Shown here: piece by piece, positions 43,787 through 55,806 of the stretch
Layout: each line of letters starts with the position of its first letter
How positions within the stretch are numbered: position 1 is the stretch's first letter
Origin: Oxalobacteraceae bacterium
GTDB taxonomy: Bacteria > Pseudomonadota > Gammaproteobacteria > Burkholderiales > Burkholderiaceae_D
Direction of reading: 5' to 3'
Assembly: GCA_003537575.1 (NCBI GenBank)
Contig: DPRS01000047.1
Coordinates: 55,063 to 119,062, forward strand
Length of the DNA: 64,000 nucleotides
Notes under the pieces: model-generated
What the model was told of the DNA's origin: nothing
Database searches by the model: none
The model's input: the letters and a program-made list of their open reading frames with translations, nothing else
Made by a program: the position numbers and the translations under genes

Positions 43787-44263
43787 TCACAGGAAGCGGT
43801 CGAGAATCCTGCGGCTGTGCTTGTCCAGTGCCAGCAGGTCGCGCACCAAAAACTGGATGCCATGGCTGTCGGTGATCAAGAGCGTATTGCTGCCGAGGCG
43901 GCGGATATCTTCCTCGCCGCGCAGGACGAAGCTGGTTTGTCCGCGATCGGTGAATACGCTCCAGGTGCAGGGCGTGGCGAAGCTGGTGACGGATTCGATG
44001 CGGGAAATCTCCGGCATGAATTCGCGCCCGGCCAGCTCTTCCTCGATCAGGCTGCGCGCTCCTTCGGACAGGTCGGCCAGGCGGTCGATCCATGCCACTT
44101 CGGCGCCATCGACGTTGACCATCGCAATGCCGTCATCCGGCGCCTGGATCGGGAAGGCCCGCACCGGCACCACGCCTTCATGGGCGACGCCATCCTCGCG
44201 CTTCAGCACCAGCCGGCCGAACGGGTTGCGGGTCAGTTCAAATCGGGTCGTTGTCATGTTCAT
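43787..44263 (-). CDS. DUF1854 protein, cyanophycin-locus associated
   Basis: A 158-residue soluble protein (MNMTTTRFELTRNPFGRLVLKREDG; DDGIAMVNVDGAEVAWIDRLADLSEGARSLIEEEL; SVFTDRGQTSFVLRGEEDIRRL). DUF1854 proteins are repeatedly found beside cyanophycin genes together with the ABC transporter encoded here; their function is unknown. It overlaps the ABC gene by 4 nt (ATGA), so a tight functional pairing is likely. No membrane segment is seen; it probably acts in the cytoplasm. Confidence 0.82.
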   Translation of the reverse strand: MNMTTTRFELTRNPFGRLVLKREDGVAHEGVVPVRAFPIQAPDDGIAMVNVDGAEVAWIDRLADLSEGARSLIEEELAGREFMPEISRIESVTSFATPCTWSVFTDRGQTSFVLRGEEDIRRLGSNTLLITDSHGIQFLVRDLLALDKHSRRILDRFL

Positions 44264-46524
44264 TCCCCCTGCAACGCCATTTCGGCGGCATTGCGCGCCT
44301 GCGCCTGGTACAGGCGAAAGTACGCGCCTTCCTGCGCCATCAAATCCTCATGGCGGCCCTCTTCGACCACCTGGCCGCGGTCCAGCACCACCAGGCGGTC
44401 GGCGCGCTGCAAGGTCGAGAGCCGGTGCGCGATGGCGATCGTGGTGCGGCCCTGCACCAGGTTGTCGAGCGCCTTCTGGATTTCCTTTTCAGTTTCCGAA
44501 TCCACCGAGGAGGTCGCCTCGTCCAGGATCAGGATGCGCGGGTTGATCAGCAGCGCCCGCGCAATCGAGATGCGCTGGCGCTCGCCGCCGGAGAGTCCCT
44601 GGCCACGCTCGCCCACCATCGAGTCGTAACCCTGCGGCAGGCGCAGGATGAATTCGTGCGCGTGCGCCGCCCTTGCCGCCGCCATGATCTCGGCGCGGGT
44701 GGCGTCCGGCTTGCCATAGGCGATGTTCTCGGCAATCGTGCCGAAGAACAGGAAGGGTTCCTGCAGCACCAGGCCGATGTTGCGGCGGTAATCGGCCAGG
44801 CCATAGGAGCGGATATCCACGCCGTCAACCTTGATCGCGCCTTCGGCCACATCATAAAAACGGCAGATCAGGTTGACCAGGGTGCTCTTGCCCGAGCCGC
44901 TGTGGCCGACCAGGCCGACCATTTCGCCCGGCTTGATGGAGAGGTTGATGCCGCGGTTGACCGCGCGGTTGCCGTAGCGGAAACCGACATCGACGATATC
45001 GATGCCGCCCTGCACTTCCTTCAAGGGCACCGGGTTGGCCGGTTCCGGCACGCTGGAAACGTGGTCGAGAATATCGAAGATCCGCTTGGCGGCCGAAGCC
45101 GATTTTTGCGTCACCGAGACGATGCGGCTCATCGAATCCAGGCGGCCGTAGAAGCGGCTGATGTAGGCGATGAAGGCGGTCAGCACGCCTACCGTGATGT
45201 CGCCCTTGGAGACCTGCCAGATGCCGAAGCCCCATACCACCAGCAAGCCCAGTTCGGTCAGGAACGACACGGTGGGCGAAAACAGCGACCAGGTCTTGTT
45301 CAGGCGGTCGTTGACGGCAAGGTTATGCTTGTTGGCTTCGCGGAAGCGGTTGGCTTCGCGCTGTTCCTGGGCGAAGGCTTTCACCACCCGTACGCCGGGG
45401 ATGGTGTCGGCCAGCACGTTGGTCACTTCGCCCCAGACGCGGTCGATCTTTTCGAAGCCGGTGCGCAGCTTGTCGCGCACCACGTGGATCATCCAGGCGA
45501 TGATCGGCAACGGCAGCAGGGTCACCAGCGCCAGCCACGGGTTGATCGAGAACAGGATCACCGACGTCATGGTCAGCATCAGCACATCGGTGGCGAAATC
45601 CAGCAGGTGCAGCGAGAGGAACACGCAGATGCGGTCGCTTTCGCTGCCGATGCGCGAGATCAGGTCGCCGGTGCGTTTTCCCCCGAAGTATTCCAGCGAC
45701 ATCTTCAGCAGATGCTCGTAAGTGGTGGTGCGCAGGTCGGCGCCGATGCGCTCGGACACCAGCGCCAGGATATAGGTCTTGGCCCAGGACAGGCCCCAGG
45801 CCAGCACCGCCGCGCCGAACAGTCCAGCCAGGTACAACGCCACCAGCTGCGGATCGATCTGCTTGCCGTTCTGATACGGGATCAGCACGTTATCCATCAG
45901 CGGCATGGTGAGGTAAGGCGGCACCATCGATGCGGCCGTGCCCAAGAGCGTCAGGATGAAGCCGAGCAGCAGCTGTCCCTTGTAGGGATGGGCGAAGCGC
46001 CACAGGCGCAACAGCGTCCAGGTCGAGGGCGGCGTATGGATGACGCGCGTGCACACCGGGCAGACATCCTGGTCCGGTTCCAGCGGCGCCTTGCAGCTCG
46101 GGCAGACATTGCCGTCCGGTTCGCTCACCGGCTCGCCGGAGACGTGGCTGGCCTGCAGCAGGTCGAACTGGTCGACCAAGCGGATCGCCTGCAAATTTTG
46201 CCCCAGGGTGAAGCGCCAGGACGCCCGCAAGCCCGCTGGATCGACCAGTTCCAGGTGGCCGACGCCGGCATGGTCATGATGGCGCAATGCCAGCCCGTCC
46301 TGGAACGGCCAGCTGCTCCAGCCGGATTCGCCGGGTGCCTGGGTAAGCAGACGGCGCTCGGTCAGGGCCAGCAAGCCTTTTTTGAAGTGCAGGCGCTGGT
46401 CAAGGTCAACCTGAACCCAGGCAACAACGTTTTCTCCTGGAGCGAGCTGCGTCGCCAGTCGGGTTTGCCATTCGGCTGGAAGATCGTTGCGGGAAAGGTC
46501 GTTTGCGGGAGATGGGCTTGTCAT
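44260..46524 (-). CDS. cyanophycin-associated ABC exporter with N-terminal zinc ribbon
   Basis: A 754-residue fusion. Residues 1-135 form a soluble domain (LTERRLLTQAP, LELVDPAGLRASWRF) of PH-like flavour. A zinc ribbon follows with C141, C144, C155 and C158 (CPSCKAPL, CPVC). Then comes an exporter-type transmembrane domain (about six helices from residue 180) and an ATPase with GHSGSGKST, LSGGERQRISIARALL, and ILILDEATSSVD. It faces cphA' across a 290-bp gap, and its stop overlaps the DUF1854 gene. The transported substance is unknown; a link to cyanophycin or its dipeptide is inferred from location. Confidence 0.85.
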   Translation of the reverse strand: MTSPSPANDLSRNDLPAEWQTRLATQLAPGENVVAWVQVDLDQRLHFKKGLLALTERRLLTQAPGESGWSSWPFQDGLALRHHDHAGVGHLELVDPAGLRASWRFTLGQNLQAIRLVDQFDLLQASHVSGEPVSEPDGNVCPSCKAPLEPDQDVCPVCTRVIHTPPSTWTLLRLWRFAHPYKGQLLLGFILTLLGTAASMVPPYLTMPLMDNVLIPYQNGKQIDPQLVALYLAGLFGAAVLAWGLSWAKTYILALVSERIGADLRTTTYEHLLKMSLEYFGGKRTGDLISRIGSESDRICVFLSLHLLDFATDVLMLTMTSVILFSINPWLALVTLLPLPIIAWMIHVVRDKLRTGFEKIDRVWGEVTNVLADTIPGVRVVKAFAQEQREANRFREANKHNLAVNDRLNKTWSLFSPTVSFLTELGLLVVWGFGIWQVSKGDITVGVLTAFIAYISRFYGRLDSMSRIVSVTQKSASAAKRIFDILDHVSSVPEPANPVPLKEVQGGIDIVDVGFRYGNRAVNRGINLSIKPGEMVGLVGHSGSGKSTLVNLICRFYDVAEGAIKVDGVDIRSYGLADYRRNIGLVLQEPFLFFGTIAENIAYGKPDATRAEIMAAARAAHAHEFILRLPQGYDSMVGERGQGLSGGERQRISIARALLINPRILILDEATSSVDSETEKEIQKALDNLVQGRTTIAIAHRLSTLQRADRLVVLDRGQVVEEGRHEDLMAQEGAYFRLYQAQARNAAEMALQGE

Positions 46525-46817
46525 TCTGGTATTGCTTGCGTAGGTGCCGGCTGTGATAGGGGCGAGTAAGTGCGAGTAAGAGCAAGTAAGCGCGATGAAG
46601 AACGATTAATGGTGAAAATGAGACAGAGAACGGGCCGGCAAAAGTCCGGTCAGCACTATAAACGCATCAGTCGGCAACTGGTTGAACCGGAAGGCATTTT
46701 TTTCTGGAAAGCGAGCAACATGAAATTTTGTCAATGCTCGTCTTTTGTTTCCCTTTAGTCATCAATCAAGAAAAATCCAAAAATTTTTTGCTTGTAGCTT
46801 AAGCGAAACTTAGGGAA

Positions 46818-49031
46818 ATGGCTAATAATGCGAAGCCAGCGCTGCCTGCTAACAAGTATCAAGACATGAGCAAACAAGACATCCAATTCCTGCGCGTGAC
46901 TCACCTGCGCGGACCGAATATCTGGACTTACCGTCCGGTGATTGAAGCCTGGGTCGATATCGGCGCCCTGGAAGATTCCCCCTCCAATACCATTCCCGGC
47001 CTGTACGAGCGGCTGACGGCGTGGCTGCCGGGCCTGATCGAGCATCGCTGCGGCGTCGGCACGCGCGGCGGCTTCCTCGAGCGCCTGCGCGACGGCACCT
47101 GGGCTGGCCATATCCTCGAGCACGTCACGCTGGAATTGCAGACCATGGCCGGCATGAAGACCGGCTTCGGCAAGGCGCGCGAAACCGGCGTGCGCGGCGT
47201 CTACAAGGTGGTGTTCCGCACCCGCCAGGAGGAAGTCGGCCGCGCCGCCCTCGCCGCCGCGCGTGAACTGCTGCTGGCCGCCATTAACGACACGTCGTAC
47301 GACGTCGGCGCCGCCGTTGCCGAGCTGGCCGACATGGTCGATTCGCTGTGCCTGGGGCCCAGCACCTCGCATATCGTCGAAGCCGCCACCGCGCGCAACA
47401 TTCCCTCGATCCGCCTGACCGACGGCAACCTGGTGCAGCTTGGCTACGGCAGCGCCCAGCGCCGCATCTGGACCGCCGAGACCGATTGCACCGGTGCTAT
47501 CGCCGAAGGCATCGCCAGCGACAAGGACATGACCAAGTCGCTGCTGCAATCCTGCGGCGTGCCGGTGCCGCAAGGCGTCATCGTCGACAACGCCGAAGCC
47601 GCCTGGGAAGAGGCTCAGGATATCGGCTTACCGGTGGTGCTGAAGCCGCAGGACGGCAACCACGGCCGCGGCGTTTCGCTCGACCTGAAGACCCGCGAGG
47701 AAGTCCTGGGCGCGTTCGAGCTGGCGGCGAAAGAAGGCGACGGCAACGTCATCGTCGAGCAATTCATCACCGGTAACGAGCATCGCCTGCTGGTGGTCGG
47801 CAATCGCGTGGTGGCCGTCGCCCGCGGCGAAACCGCTTCGGTTATCGGCGATGGCGTCCAGACTGTCACGCAACTGGTGGATAGCCAGTTGAACACCGAT
47901 CCGCGCCGCGGCGATAGCGAGGAATTTCCCTTAAGCCTGATCAAGCCGTCGGAGTGGGGCGAGATCCTGCTGGAATTGCAGCGCCAGGGCCTGACGCCGG
48001 ATTCCGTGCCGGCCGCCGGGCAAAAGGTGCTGATCCAGCGTAACGGCAACGTCGCCTTCGACGTCACCGATGAAGTCCACCCCGAAGTCGCGGCGCGCGC
48101 CACCCTGGCCGCGCGCGTGGTCGGACTGGATATCGCCGGCATCGACCTGGTCGCCGAAGACATCGGCCGCCCGCTGGAAGCGCAGCGCGGCGCCATCATC
48201 GAAGTCAACGCCAGCCCGGGCCTGCTGGCCCACATCAAGCCGGCCAGCGGCAAGCCGCGCGAAGTCGGCGCCGCCATCGTCGAGCACCTGTTCGGCGCCG
48301 ACCTGGATGGCCGCATGCCGGTCATCGGCATCGCCGGCAGCCGCGACACGGCGCTGATCGGCCGCCTGGCGGCCTGGATGATGTATGCCGGCGGCCGCCA
48401 TGTCGGCTTCGCCAGCGGCACCGACGTCTACATCAACGGCCGCAAGATCCAGCGCGGCGTTTGCTCCAGCTTCGAAGCCGGCCAACGCCTCTTGATCAAT
48501 CGCGCCATGGAAACCGCCGTGTTCGACAACGACGCCCGCATGATCCTCGCCGAAGGCCTGCCCTACGACAAGTGCCAGGTCGGCGTGGTCACCGATGTCA
48601 CGGTCACGCCGGATCTGGCCGAGTTCTATGTCACCGAGCCGCAGCAGGCGTATGCGGTCATGCGCACCCAGGTTGACGTGGTGCTGCCGTCCGGCGTGGC
48701 GGTGCTGAACGCGGCCGACCCGCTGGTAGCCGAGATGGCCGACCTGTGCGACGGCAGCGTGCTGTTCTACGCCTCGGATGAAGATACCGCGGCGCTGGCC
48801 GCGCATCGCCAGGATGGCGGGCGCGCAGTGTTCCTGCGTCACGATGCGGTGGTGCTGGCGCAAGGCGAAAACGAGCTGGCGCAACTGCCGCTGCCGCCGT
48901 TCGCGGCTGGCGCCGCGCCGGAAACCGTGGCGGCTGCGGTGGCGACCGCCTGGGCCGCCGGCGTCGAGCCGCAACTGCTCAGCGCGGGCTTGCGCACCTT
49001 CGCTTTCCAGTCCGGCAAATCCGCTTATTGA
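46818..49031 (+). CDS. cphA': CphA' / CphA2-like cyanophycin synthetase variant
   Basis: A 737-residue homologue of cyanophycin synthetase. The N-terminal domain (RVTHLRGPNIWTYRPVIEAWVDIG) and the ATP-grasp domain (PVVLKPQDGNHGRGVSLDLKT; GAIIEVNASPGLLAHIKPASG) are intact. The Mur-ligase-like part is present but its P-loop has decayed to GIAGSRDTAL where CphA has GTNGKTT, and the C-terminal domain is shortened. This is the pattern of CphA2-type proteins thought to join beta-aspartyl-arginine dipeptides. It is 42 bp upstream of cphA. ATG 46818 has AGGG close by; 46866 is an alternative. Confidence 0.88.
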   Translation: MANNAKPALPANKYQDMSKQDIQFLRVTHLRGPNIWTYRPVIEAWVDIGALEDSPSNTIPGLYERLTAWLPGLIEHRCGVGTRGGFLERLRDGTWAGHILEHVTLELQTMAGMKTGFGKARETGVRGVYKVVFRTRQEEVGRAALAAARELLLAAINDTSYDVGAAVAELADMVDSLCLGPSTSHIVEAATARNIPSIRLTDGNLVQLGYGSAQRRIWTAETDCTGAIAEGIASDKDMTKSLLQSCGVPVPQGVIVDNAEAAWEEAQDIGLPVVLKPQDGNHGRGVSLDLKTREEVLGAFELAAKEGDGNVIVEQFITGNEHRLLVVGNRVVAVARGETASVIGDGVQTVTQLVDSQLNTDPRRGDSEEFPLSLIKPSEWGEILLELQRQGLTPDSVPAAGQKVLIQRNGNVAFDVTDEVHPEVAARATLAARVVGLDIAGIDLVAEDIGRPLEAQRGAIIEVNASPGLLAHIKPASGKPREVGAAIVEHLFGADLDGRMPVIGIAGSRDTALIGRLAAWMMYAGGRHVGFASGTDVYINGRKIQRGVCSSFEAGQRLLINRAMETAVFDNDARMILAEGLPYDKCQVGVVTDVTVTPDLAEFYVTEPQQAYAVMRTQVDVVLPSGVAVLNAADPLVAEMADLCDGSVLFYASDEDTAALAAHRQDGGRAVFLRHDAVVLAQGENELAQLPLPPFAAGAAPETVAAAVATAWAAGVEPQLLSAGLRTFAFQSGKSAY

Positions 49032-49073
49032 GGCGATCGCCGACCATCGAGACACAACAGGACCTAGCCCAAC

Positions 49074-51647
<2,574 letters not shown>

Positions 51648-51687
51648 GCCGTACCTGGCAGCAACTTGTCACTCCAGCCATCCGGAC

Positions 51688-51709
51688 GCGCCGGCCCCCA
51701 GGCCGGCGC
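51688..51709 (+). terminator. GC-rich hairpin after cphA
   Basis: Perfect 9-bp stem GCGCCGGCC/GGCCGGCGC with a CCCA loop. No T-tract, so it may stabilise the transcript end or pause rather than terminate. Confidence 0.45.
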
Positions 51710-51913
51710 ACGCCATCCCTGCGGCATCACGCCGGCCCGTGCATGCGTTTCTGCGTCGCAAGGATGCAGTGGCGCAACAGAAATGTTAATAATCTTTACT
51801 CGCCCCTCCATGGGCAAAATGATGCTGCTAATATGAGTCGCCATGGTTTAGCAAAAATCATCGATCAATAAGGTACGCCATGCGCTGCCTGCCTGCTCGC
51901 AAACCTGAGGCTC

Positions 51914-52936
51914 ATGGTAAACGTCGATACCCCCAAACTGCTGCGATCGCTGGCCAAGCTGATCGAGAAGCCGGAAATCAAGGCGCTGCAAGTCTCGCTG
52001 GTGCAGACGCTGGAGCAATTGATCGATGCCGAATCGGTGGCCTTGTACGATATCCGTACCCTGAAGCAGGTCGATGCCGAGCAAGCCGAGGATTTCCTGA
52101 TCCGGGTCGGCATCGACGACAGTTTCGATGATGACGGCGCGCCCCTGATTTTGTTGCGTGAAGAGCCCCAGTTCCTGGAATGCTATCGCAGCCAGCACCT
52201 GGTCATCGTGCCGAGCGGCGTCGCCGGCGCGCCGCTGCGCTTCATCCATCCGATCCTGGGAATGAAAGGCGTCACCGGTTTCCTGGTGATCGAAGCGGCC
52301 GACCATGTCGAGCGCGACCAGGAAATGGCGGCAATCTTCCTCGGCTTCATCCGCAATTACATCCTGCTGCTCAACGATAACCAGCGCGACCATCTGACCG
52401 GGCTTCTGAACCGCAAGTCTTTCGATGACAAGGTCATGAAAATGATCCTGTCTCTCGGCAACGTCAACAAGCGCGATGCCGACAAGGTGTGCTACTGCCT
52501 GGCGGTGCTCGACATCGATCATTTCAAGCGGGTCAACGACAACTACGGCCACCTGATGGGCGATGAAGTGCTGCTGCACTTCGCCCAGTGCATGAATGAA
52601 ACCTTCCGCGAATATGACTTACTGTTCCGCGTCGGCGGCGAGGAATTCGTGGTCGTGCTGCGCAACGTCGATGCCGGGCGCGCGCAGGTGGTGATGGAAC
52701 GTTTCCGCAAGGTGGTCGAAACCCACTACTTCCCGCAAGTCGGGCAAATCACCGCCAGCATCGGCGTGACCTTCATCGGCCCGCACGACTTGCCCGGCCT
52801 GGTCATCGATCGGGCCGACCAGGCTTTGTACTATGTGAAGGAGCACGGGCGCAACCAGGTTGCCTTTTACGAGCACCTGGTTGAGCAAGGCAAGCTGTCG
52901 CAAAAACAGGTGGAAAGCGATATCGAGCTGTTTTGA
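51914..52936 (+). CDS. diguanylate cyclase (GAF-like sensor plus GGDEF)
   Basis: A 340-residue cytoplasmic enzyme that makes c-di-GMP. Residues 1-155 form a sensor of GAF-like layout (TPKLLRSLAKLIEKPEIKAL; FIHPILGMKGVTGFLVIEAAD); no membrane segment. The GGDEF domain has DHLTGLLNRKSFD, DIDHFKRVNDNYGHLMGDEVL and the active motif GGEEF (about residue 240). No RxxD inhibitory site is evident before it. It stands alone. A PilZ-domain gene at 35.9 kb is a candidate effector. Confidence 0.88.
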   Translation: MVNVDTPKLLRSLAKLIEKPEIKALQVSLVQTLEQLIDAESVALYDIRTLKQVDAEQAEDFLIRVGIDDSFDDDGAPLILLREEPQFLECYRSQHLVIVPSGVAGAPLRFIHPILGMKGVTGFLVIEAADHVERDQEMAAIFLGFIRNYILLLNDNQRDHLTGLLNRKSFDDKVMKMILSLGNVNKRDADKVCYCLAVLDIDHFKRVNDNYGHLMGDEVLLHFAQCMNETFREYDLLFRVGGEEFVVVLRNVDAGRAQVVMERFRKVVETHYFPQVGQITASIGVTFIGPHDLPGLVIDRADQALYYVKEHGRNQVAFYEHLVEQGKLSQKQVESDIELF

Positions 52937-53284
52937 CTGAAAGTAGATTAACGTAAAGCAGAGTCTTTTCATTGAAGAATTCTTGGCGCTGAAGCTCTTT
53001 TCGCGCCATTTCCCGCTTTATCCTCTTTGGGCCGTCTTTTGCCCACCTATCGGCATCCCATTGCCGCTTTTCCGGCTTGACCTGAATCCATTCCGTTCCA
53101 GAATCGCATCGCGTGTCATGCAGCCTACACAGACATGCGCTAAAATAAACCCAAGCTATTGATTATTCAAGAGGCGATTGAAATTGACTATCAACATCAT
53201 GCAGATTATTCATTTCACAGCGAGTCCGATAGTCGATAAGATTTGATTCATGCAGTTCTGATCAACCAACAGAGGAGTTAAACA
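52937..53284. other. intergenic region upstream of ahpC
   Basis: No gene seen in 348 bp. AT-rich in its last third. It includes an inverted TTGA-TTAT-TCAA (53159-53170) and a GAGGAG ribosome site shortly before ahpC. An OxyR site is expected on biological grounds but I could not find a convincing ATAG-N7-CTAT array. Confidence 0.4.
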
Positions 53285-53848
53285 ATGTCCCAGATTAACA
53301 GCCAAGTTAAGCCCTTCAACGCCACCGCTTTTCACAATGGCAAATTCGTTCCGGTCTCTGATGCCGACCTGAAAGGCAAGTGGTCCGTGGTGTTCTTCTA
53401 CCCGGCCGACTTCACCTTCGTCTGCCCGACCGAACTGGGCGACCTGGCCGACAACTATGCCGAATTCAAGAAACTGGGCGTGGAAATCTACTCGGTTTCG
53501 ACCGACACCCACTTCACCCACAAGGCATGGCACGATTCGTCGGACACCATCAAGAAGATCGAGTATCCGATGGTGGGCGACCCGACTGGCGTCATCAGCC
53601 GCAACTTCGACGTCATGATCGAAGCTGACGGCCTGGCTGATCGCGGCACCTTCGTGATCGACCCGGAAGGCAAGATCCAGATCGTCGAAATCAACGCCGG
53701 CGGCGTTGGCCGTGACGCTTCGGAACTGCTGCGCAAGATCAAGGCAGCCCAGTACGTTGCAGCACACCCGGGCGAAGTCTGCCCGGCCAAGTGGAAGGAA
53801 GGCGACAAGACCCTGGCACCGTCGCTGGACCTCGTCGGCAAGATCTAA
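53285..53848 (+). CDS. ahpC: alkyl hydroperoxide reductase C (2-Cys peroxiredoxin)
   Basis: A 187-residue peroxiredoxin that reduces hydrogen peroxide and organic hydroperoxides. The peroxidatic Cys is C47 (FTFVCPTE) and the resolving Cys is C166 (EVCPAKW). Length and end (LDLVGKI) match AhpC. GAGGAG precedes the ATG. Its reductase AhpF is encoded just downstream. Confidence 0.97.
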   Translation: MSQINSQVKPFNATAFHNGKFVPVSDADLKGKWSVVFFYPADFTFVCPTELGDLADNYAEFKKLGVEIYSVSTDTHFTHKAWHDSSDTIKKIEYPMVGDPTGVISRNFDVMIEADGLADRGTFVIDPEGKIQIVEINAGGVGRDASELLRKIKAAQYVAAHPGEVCPAKWKEGDKTLAPSLDLVGKI

Positions 53849-53972
53849 TCAGGCAGCGCGCGCCGCGATTGAAGCCGGCGCGCCCATCTTGCCCACTTGC
53901 CGGATGCAATCCCGCATCCGGCAGGTCCACCCCCAAATAAGCTTGATTGGGGAAAGAGTCTTGCTCATTGCG

Positions 53973-54036
53973 GGACAGAGTTAAGCGAAGCGGTACTCTG
54001 TCCACAACTGATTAAGGTGAGAGCGGTACTCTGTCC
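53973..54036. repeat. REP-like element between ahpC and ahpF
   Basis: GGACAGAGT (53973-53981) pairs with ACTCTGTCC (53995-54003); a second ACTCTGTCC is at 54028-54036, each copy preceded by GCGGT. A separate hairpin, GCCGGATGC/GCATCCGGC (53899-53907, 53914-53922), precedes it and may end the ahpC transcript. Confidence 0.6.
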
Positions 54037-54136
54037 TCAACCGTATATAACTGATATCCGGGAGCCACAAGCTCATCCGGCGGTGGTTTTGCACCCATAC
54101 AAAACGCAATAACACACTTTAGAAAGAGAGGACATC

Positions 54137-55711
54137 ATGCTGGATACCAACCTCAAAACCCAACTCAAAGCCTATCTCGAAAAGCTCACCCTGCCCATCG
54201 AGATCAGTGCCAACGTCGACGGCAGCGAAGCCTCGCGCGAAATGCAGGGCCTGCTGAACGACATCATCGAGCTCTCCGACAAGATCACGCTGAAGGAAAC
54301 CAGCGATGCTGCGGTGCGCGCGCCCTCGTTTGCGCTCAACCGCGTCGGCGGCAACATGGATATCCGCTTCGCCGGCATCCCGATGGGTCACGAATTCACC
54401 TCGCTGGTGCTGGCGCTCTTGCAGGTCGGTGGCCATCCGCCCAAGCTCGACGCCGACGTCATCGAGCAGATCCGCGGCCTGGAAGGCGAATTCCTGTTCG
54501 AGACCTATATCTCGCTGTCTTGCCAGAACTGCCCGGAAGTCGTGCAGTCGCTGAACCTGATGGCCGTGCTGAACCCCAACATCCGCCACGTCATGATCGA
54601 TGGCGCGCTGTACCAGGATGAAGTCGAAAAGCGCGAAATCATGGCGGTGCCGACGGTGTTTCTGAATGGCGCAGTGTTCGGCCAGGGCCGCATGGGCGTC
54701 GAGGAAATCCTCGCGAAGATCGATACCGGCGCATCCGCGCGTGCCGCCGAAAAGCTGGCGCAAAAGGATGTGTTCGACGTGCTGGTGGTGGGCGGCGGCC
54801 CGGCCGGCGCGGCGGCCGCCGTGTATGCCGCGCGCAAGGGCATCAACACCGGCGTGGTGGCCGAGCGCTTCGGCGGCCAGGTGCTCGACACCATGGCCAT
54901 CGAGAACTTCATCTCGGTCAAGGAAACCGAAGGGCCCAAGCTGGCTGTGGCGCTGGAGCAGCACGTCAAGGAATACGAAGTCGACGTCATGAACGTGCAG
55001 CGCGCCGAGAAGCTGATCCCCGGCGACGTCATCGAGGTGCAACTGGCCAGCGGCGCCAGCCTGAAAGCCAGAAGCGTCATCCTGGCCACCGGCGCGCGCT
55101 GGAGGCAGATGAACGTGCCGGGCGAAGACCAGTACCGCAACAAGGGCGTGGCCTACTGCCCGCACTGCGACGGCCCGCTCTTCAAGGGCAAGCGCGTGTC
55201 GGTGGTCGGCGGCGGCAACTCCGGCGTGGAAGCGGCGATCGACCTGGCCGGCATCGTCGCTCACGTGACCCTGCTGGAATTCGGCAGCGAGCTGCGCGCC
55301 GATGCGGTCCTGCAGCGCAAGCTGCGCAGCCTGCCCAACGTCAGGGTGATCACCGATGCCCAGACCACCGAAGTGACCGGCGACGGCAGCAAGGTCAACG
55401 GCCTGGTCTACACCGACCGCAAGAGCGGCGCCTCGCACACCATCGAGCTCGAAGGCATCTTCGTGCAGATCGGCCTGCTGCCCAATACCGAATGGCTGAA
55501 GGGCACGGTCGCCCTGTCGAACCGCGGCGAAATCGAAGTCGATGCGCGCGGCCAGACTTCTGTGCCCGGGGTGTTCGCCGCCGGCGACGCCACCACGGTG
55601 CCGTACAAGCAGATCATCATCGCCATGGGTGACGGGGCGAAGGCTTCGCTGAGCGCTTTCGACCATCTGATCCGCACCTCCGCCCCGGCAGAGGAAAAGA
55701 AGGCGGCCTGA
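54137..55711 (+). CDS. ahpF: alkyl hydroperoxide reductase subunit F
   Basis: A 524-residue flavoprotein that passes electrons from NADH to AhpC. The N-terminal two-thioredoxin-fold domain has the redox pair C129/C132 (SCQNCPE). The thioredoxin-reductase part has the FAD motif GGGPAGAAAAVYAARKG, the active pair C341/C344 (YCPHCDG), the NAD motif VGGGNSGVEAA and a C-terminal VFAAGDATTVPYKQIIIA. 288 bp from ahpC, with a repeat in the gap, so it may have its own promoter. AGAAAGAGAGG precedes the start. Confidence 0.96.
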   Translation: MLDTNLKTQLKAYLEKLTLPIEISANVDGSEASREMQGLLNDIIELSDKITLKETSDAAVRAPSFALNRVGGNMDIRFAGIPMGHEFTSLVLALLQVGGHPPKLDADVIEQIRGLEGEFLFETYISLSCQNCPEVVQSLNLMAVLNPNIRHVMIDGALYQDEVEKREIMAVPTVFLNGAVFGQGRMGVEEILAKIDTGASARAAEKLAQKDVFDVLVVGGGPAGAAAAVYAARKGINTGVVAERFGGQVLDTMAIENFISVKETEGPKLAVALEQHVKEYEVDVMNVQRAEKLIPGDVIEVQLASGASLKARSVILATGARWRQMNVPGEDQYRNKGVAYCPHCDGPLFKGKRVSVVGGGNSGVEAAIDLAGIVAHVTLLEFGSELRADAVLQRKLRSLPNVRVITDAQTTEVTGDGSKVNGLVYTDRKSGASHTIELEGIFVQIGLLPNTEWLKGTVALSNRGEIEVDARGQTSVPGVFAAGDATTVPYKQIIIAMGDGAKASLSAFDHLIRTSAPAEEKKAA

Positions 55712-55733
55712 GCTTCATCCGTCACGCCACAGC

Positions 55734-55762
55734 AAAAACGCCGGCACTGCGCCGGCGTTTTT
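55734..55762 (+). terminator. Rho-independent terminator after ahpF
   Basis: Stem AAAAACGCCGGC/GCCGGCGTTTTT with a 5-nt loop, ending in a run of Ts. Confidence 0.92.
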
Positions 55763-55806
55763 CATTCCAGCTGGTTGTCGTCAATATGTTTCCAAAATGA
55801 AACTAC

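Noticed and set aside
44251..46569. 772-residue open frame antisense to the ABC exporter gene
   Set aside because: Shadow of the ABC gene; no membrane segments or motifs of its own.
53140..53284. OxyR binding site upstream of ahpC
   Set aside because: Only partial CTAT/ATAG pieces were seen and the spacing does not fit the four-part array, so I did not call it.
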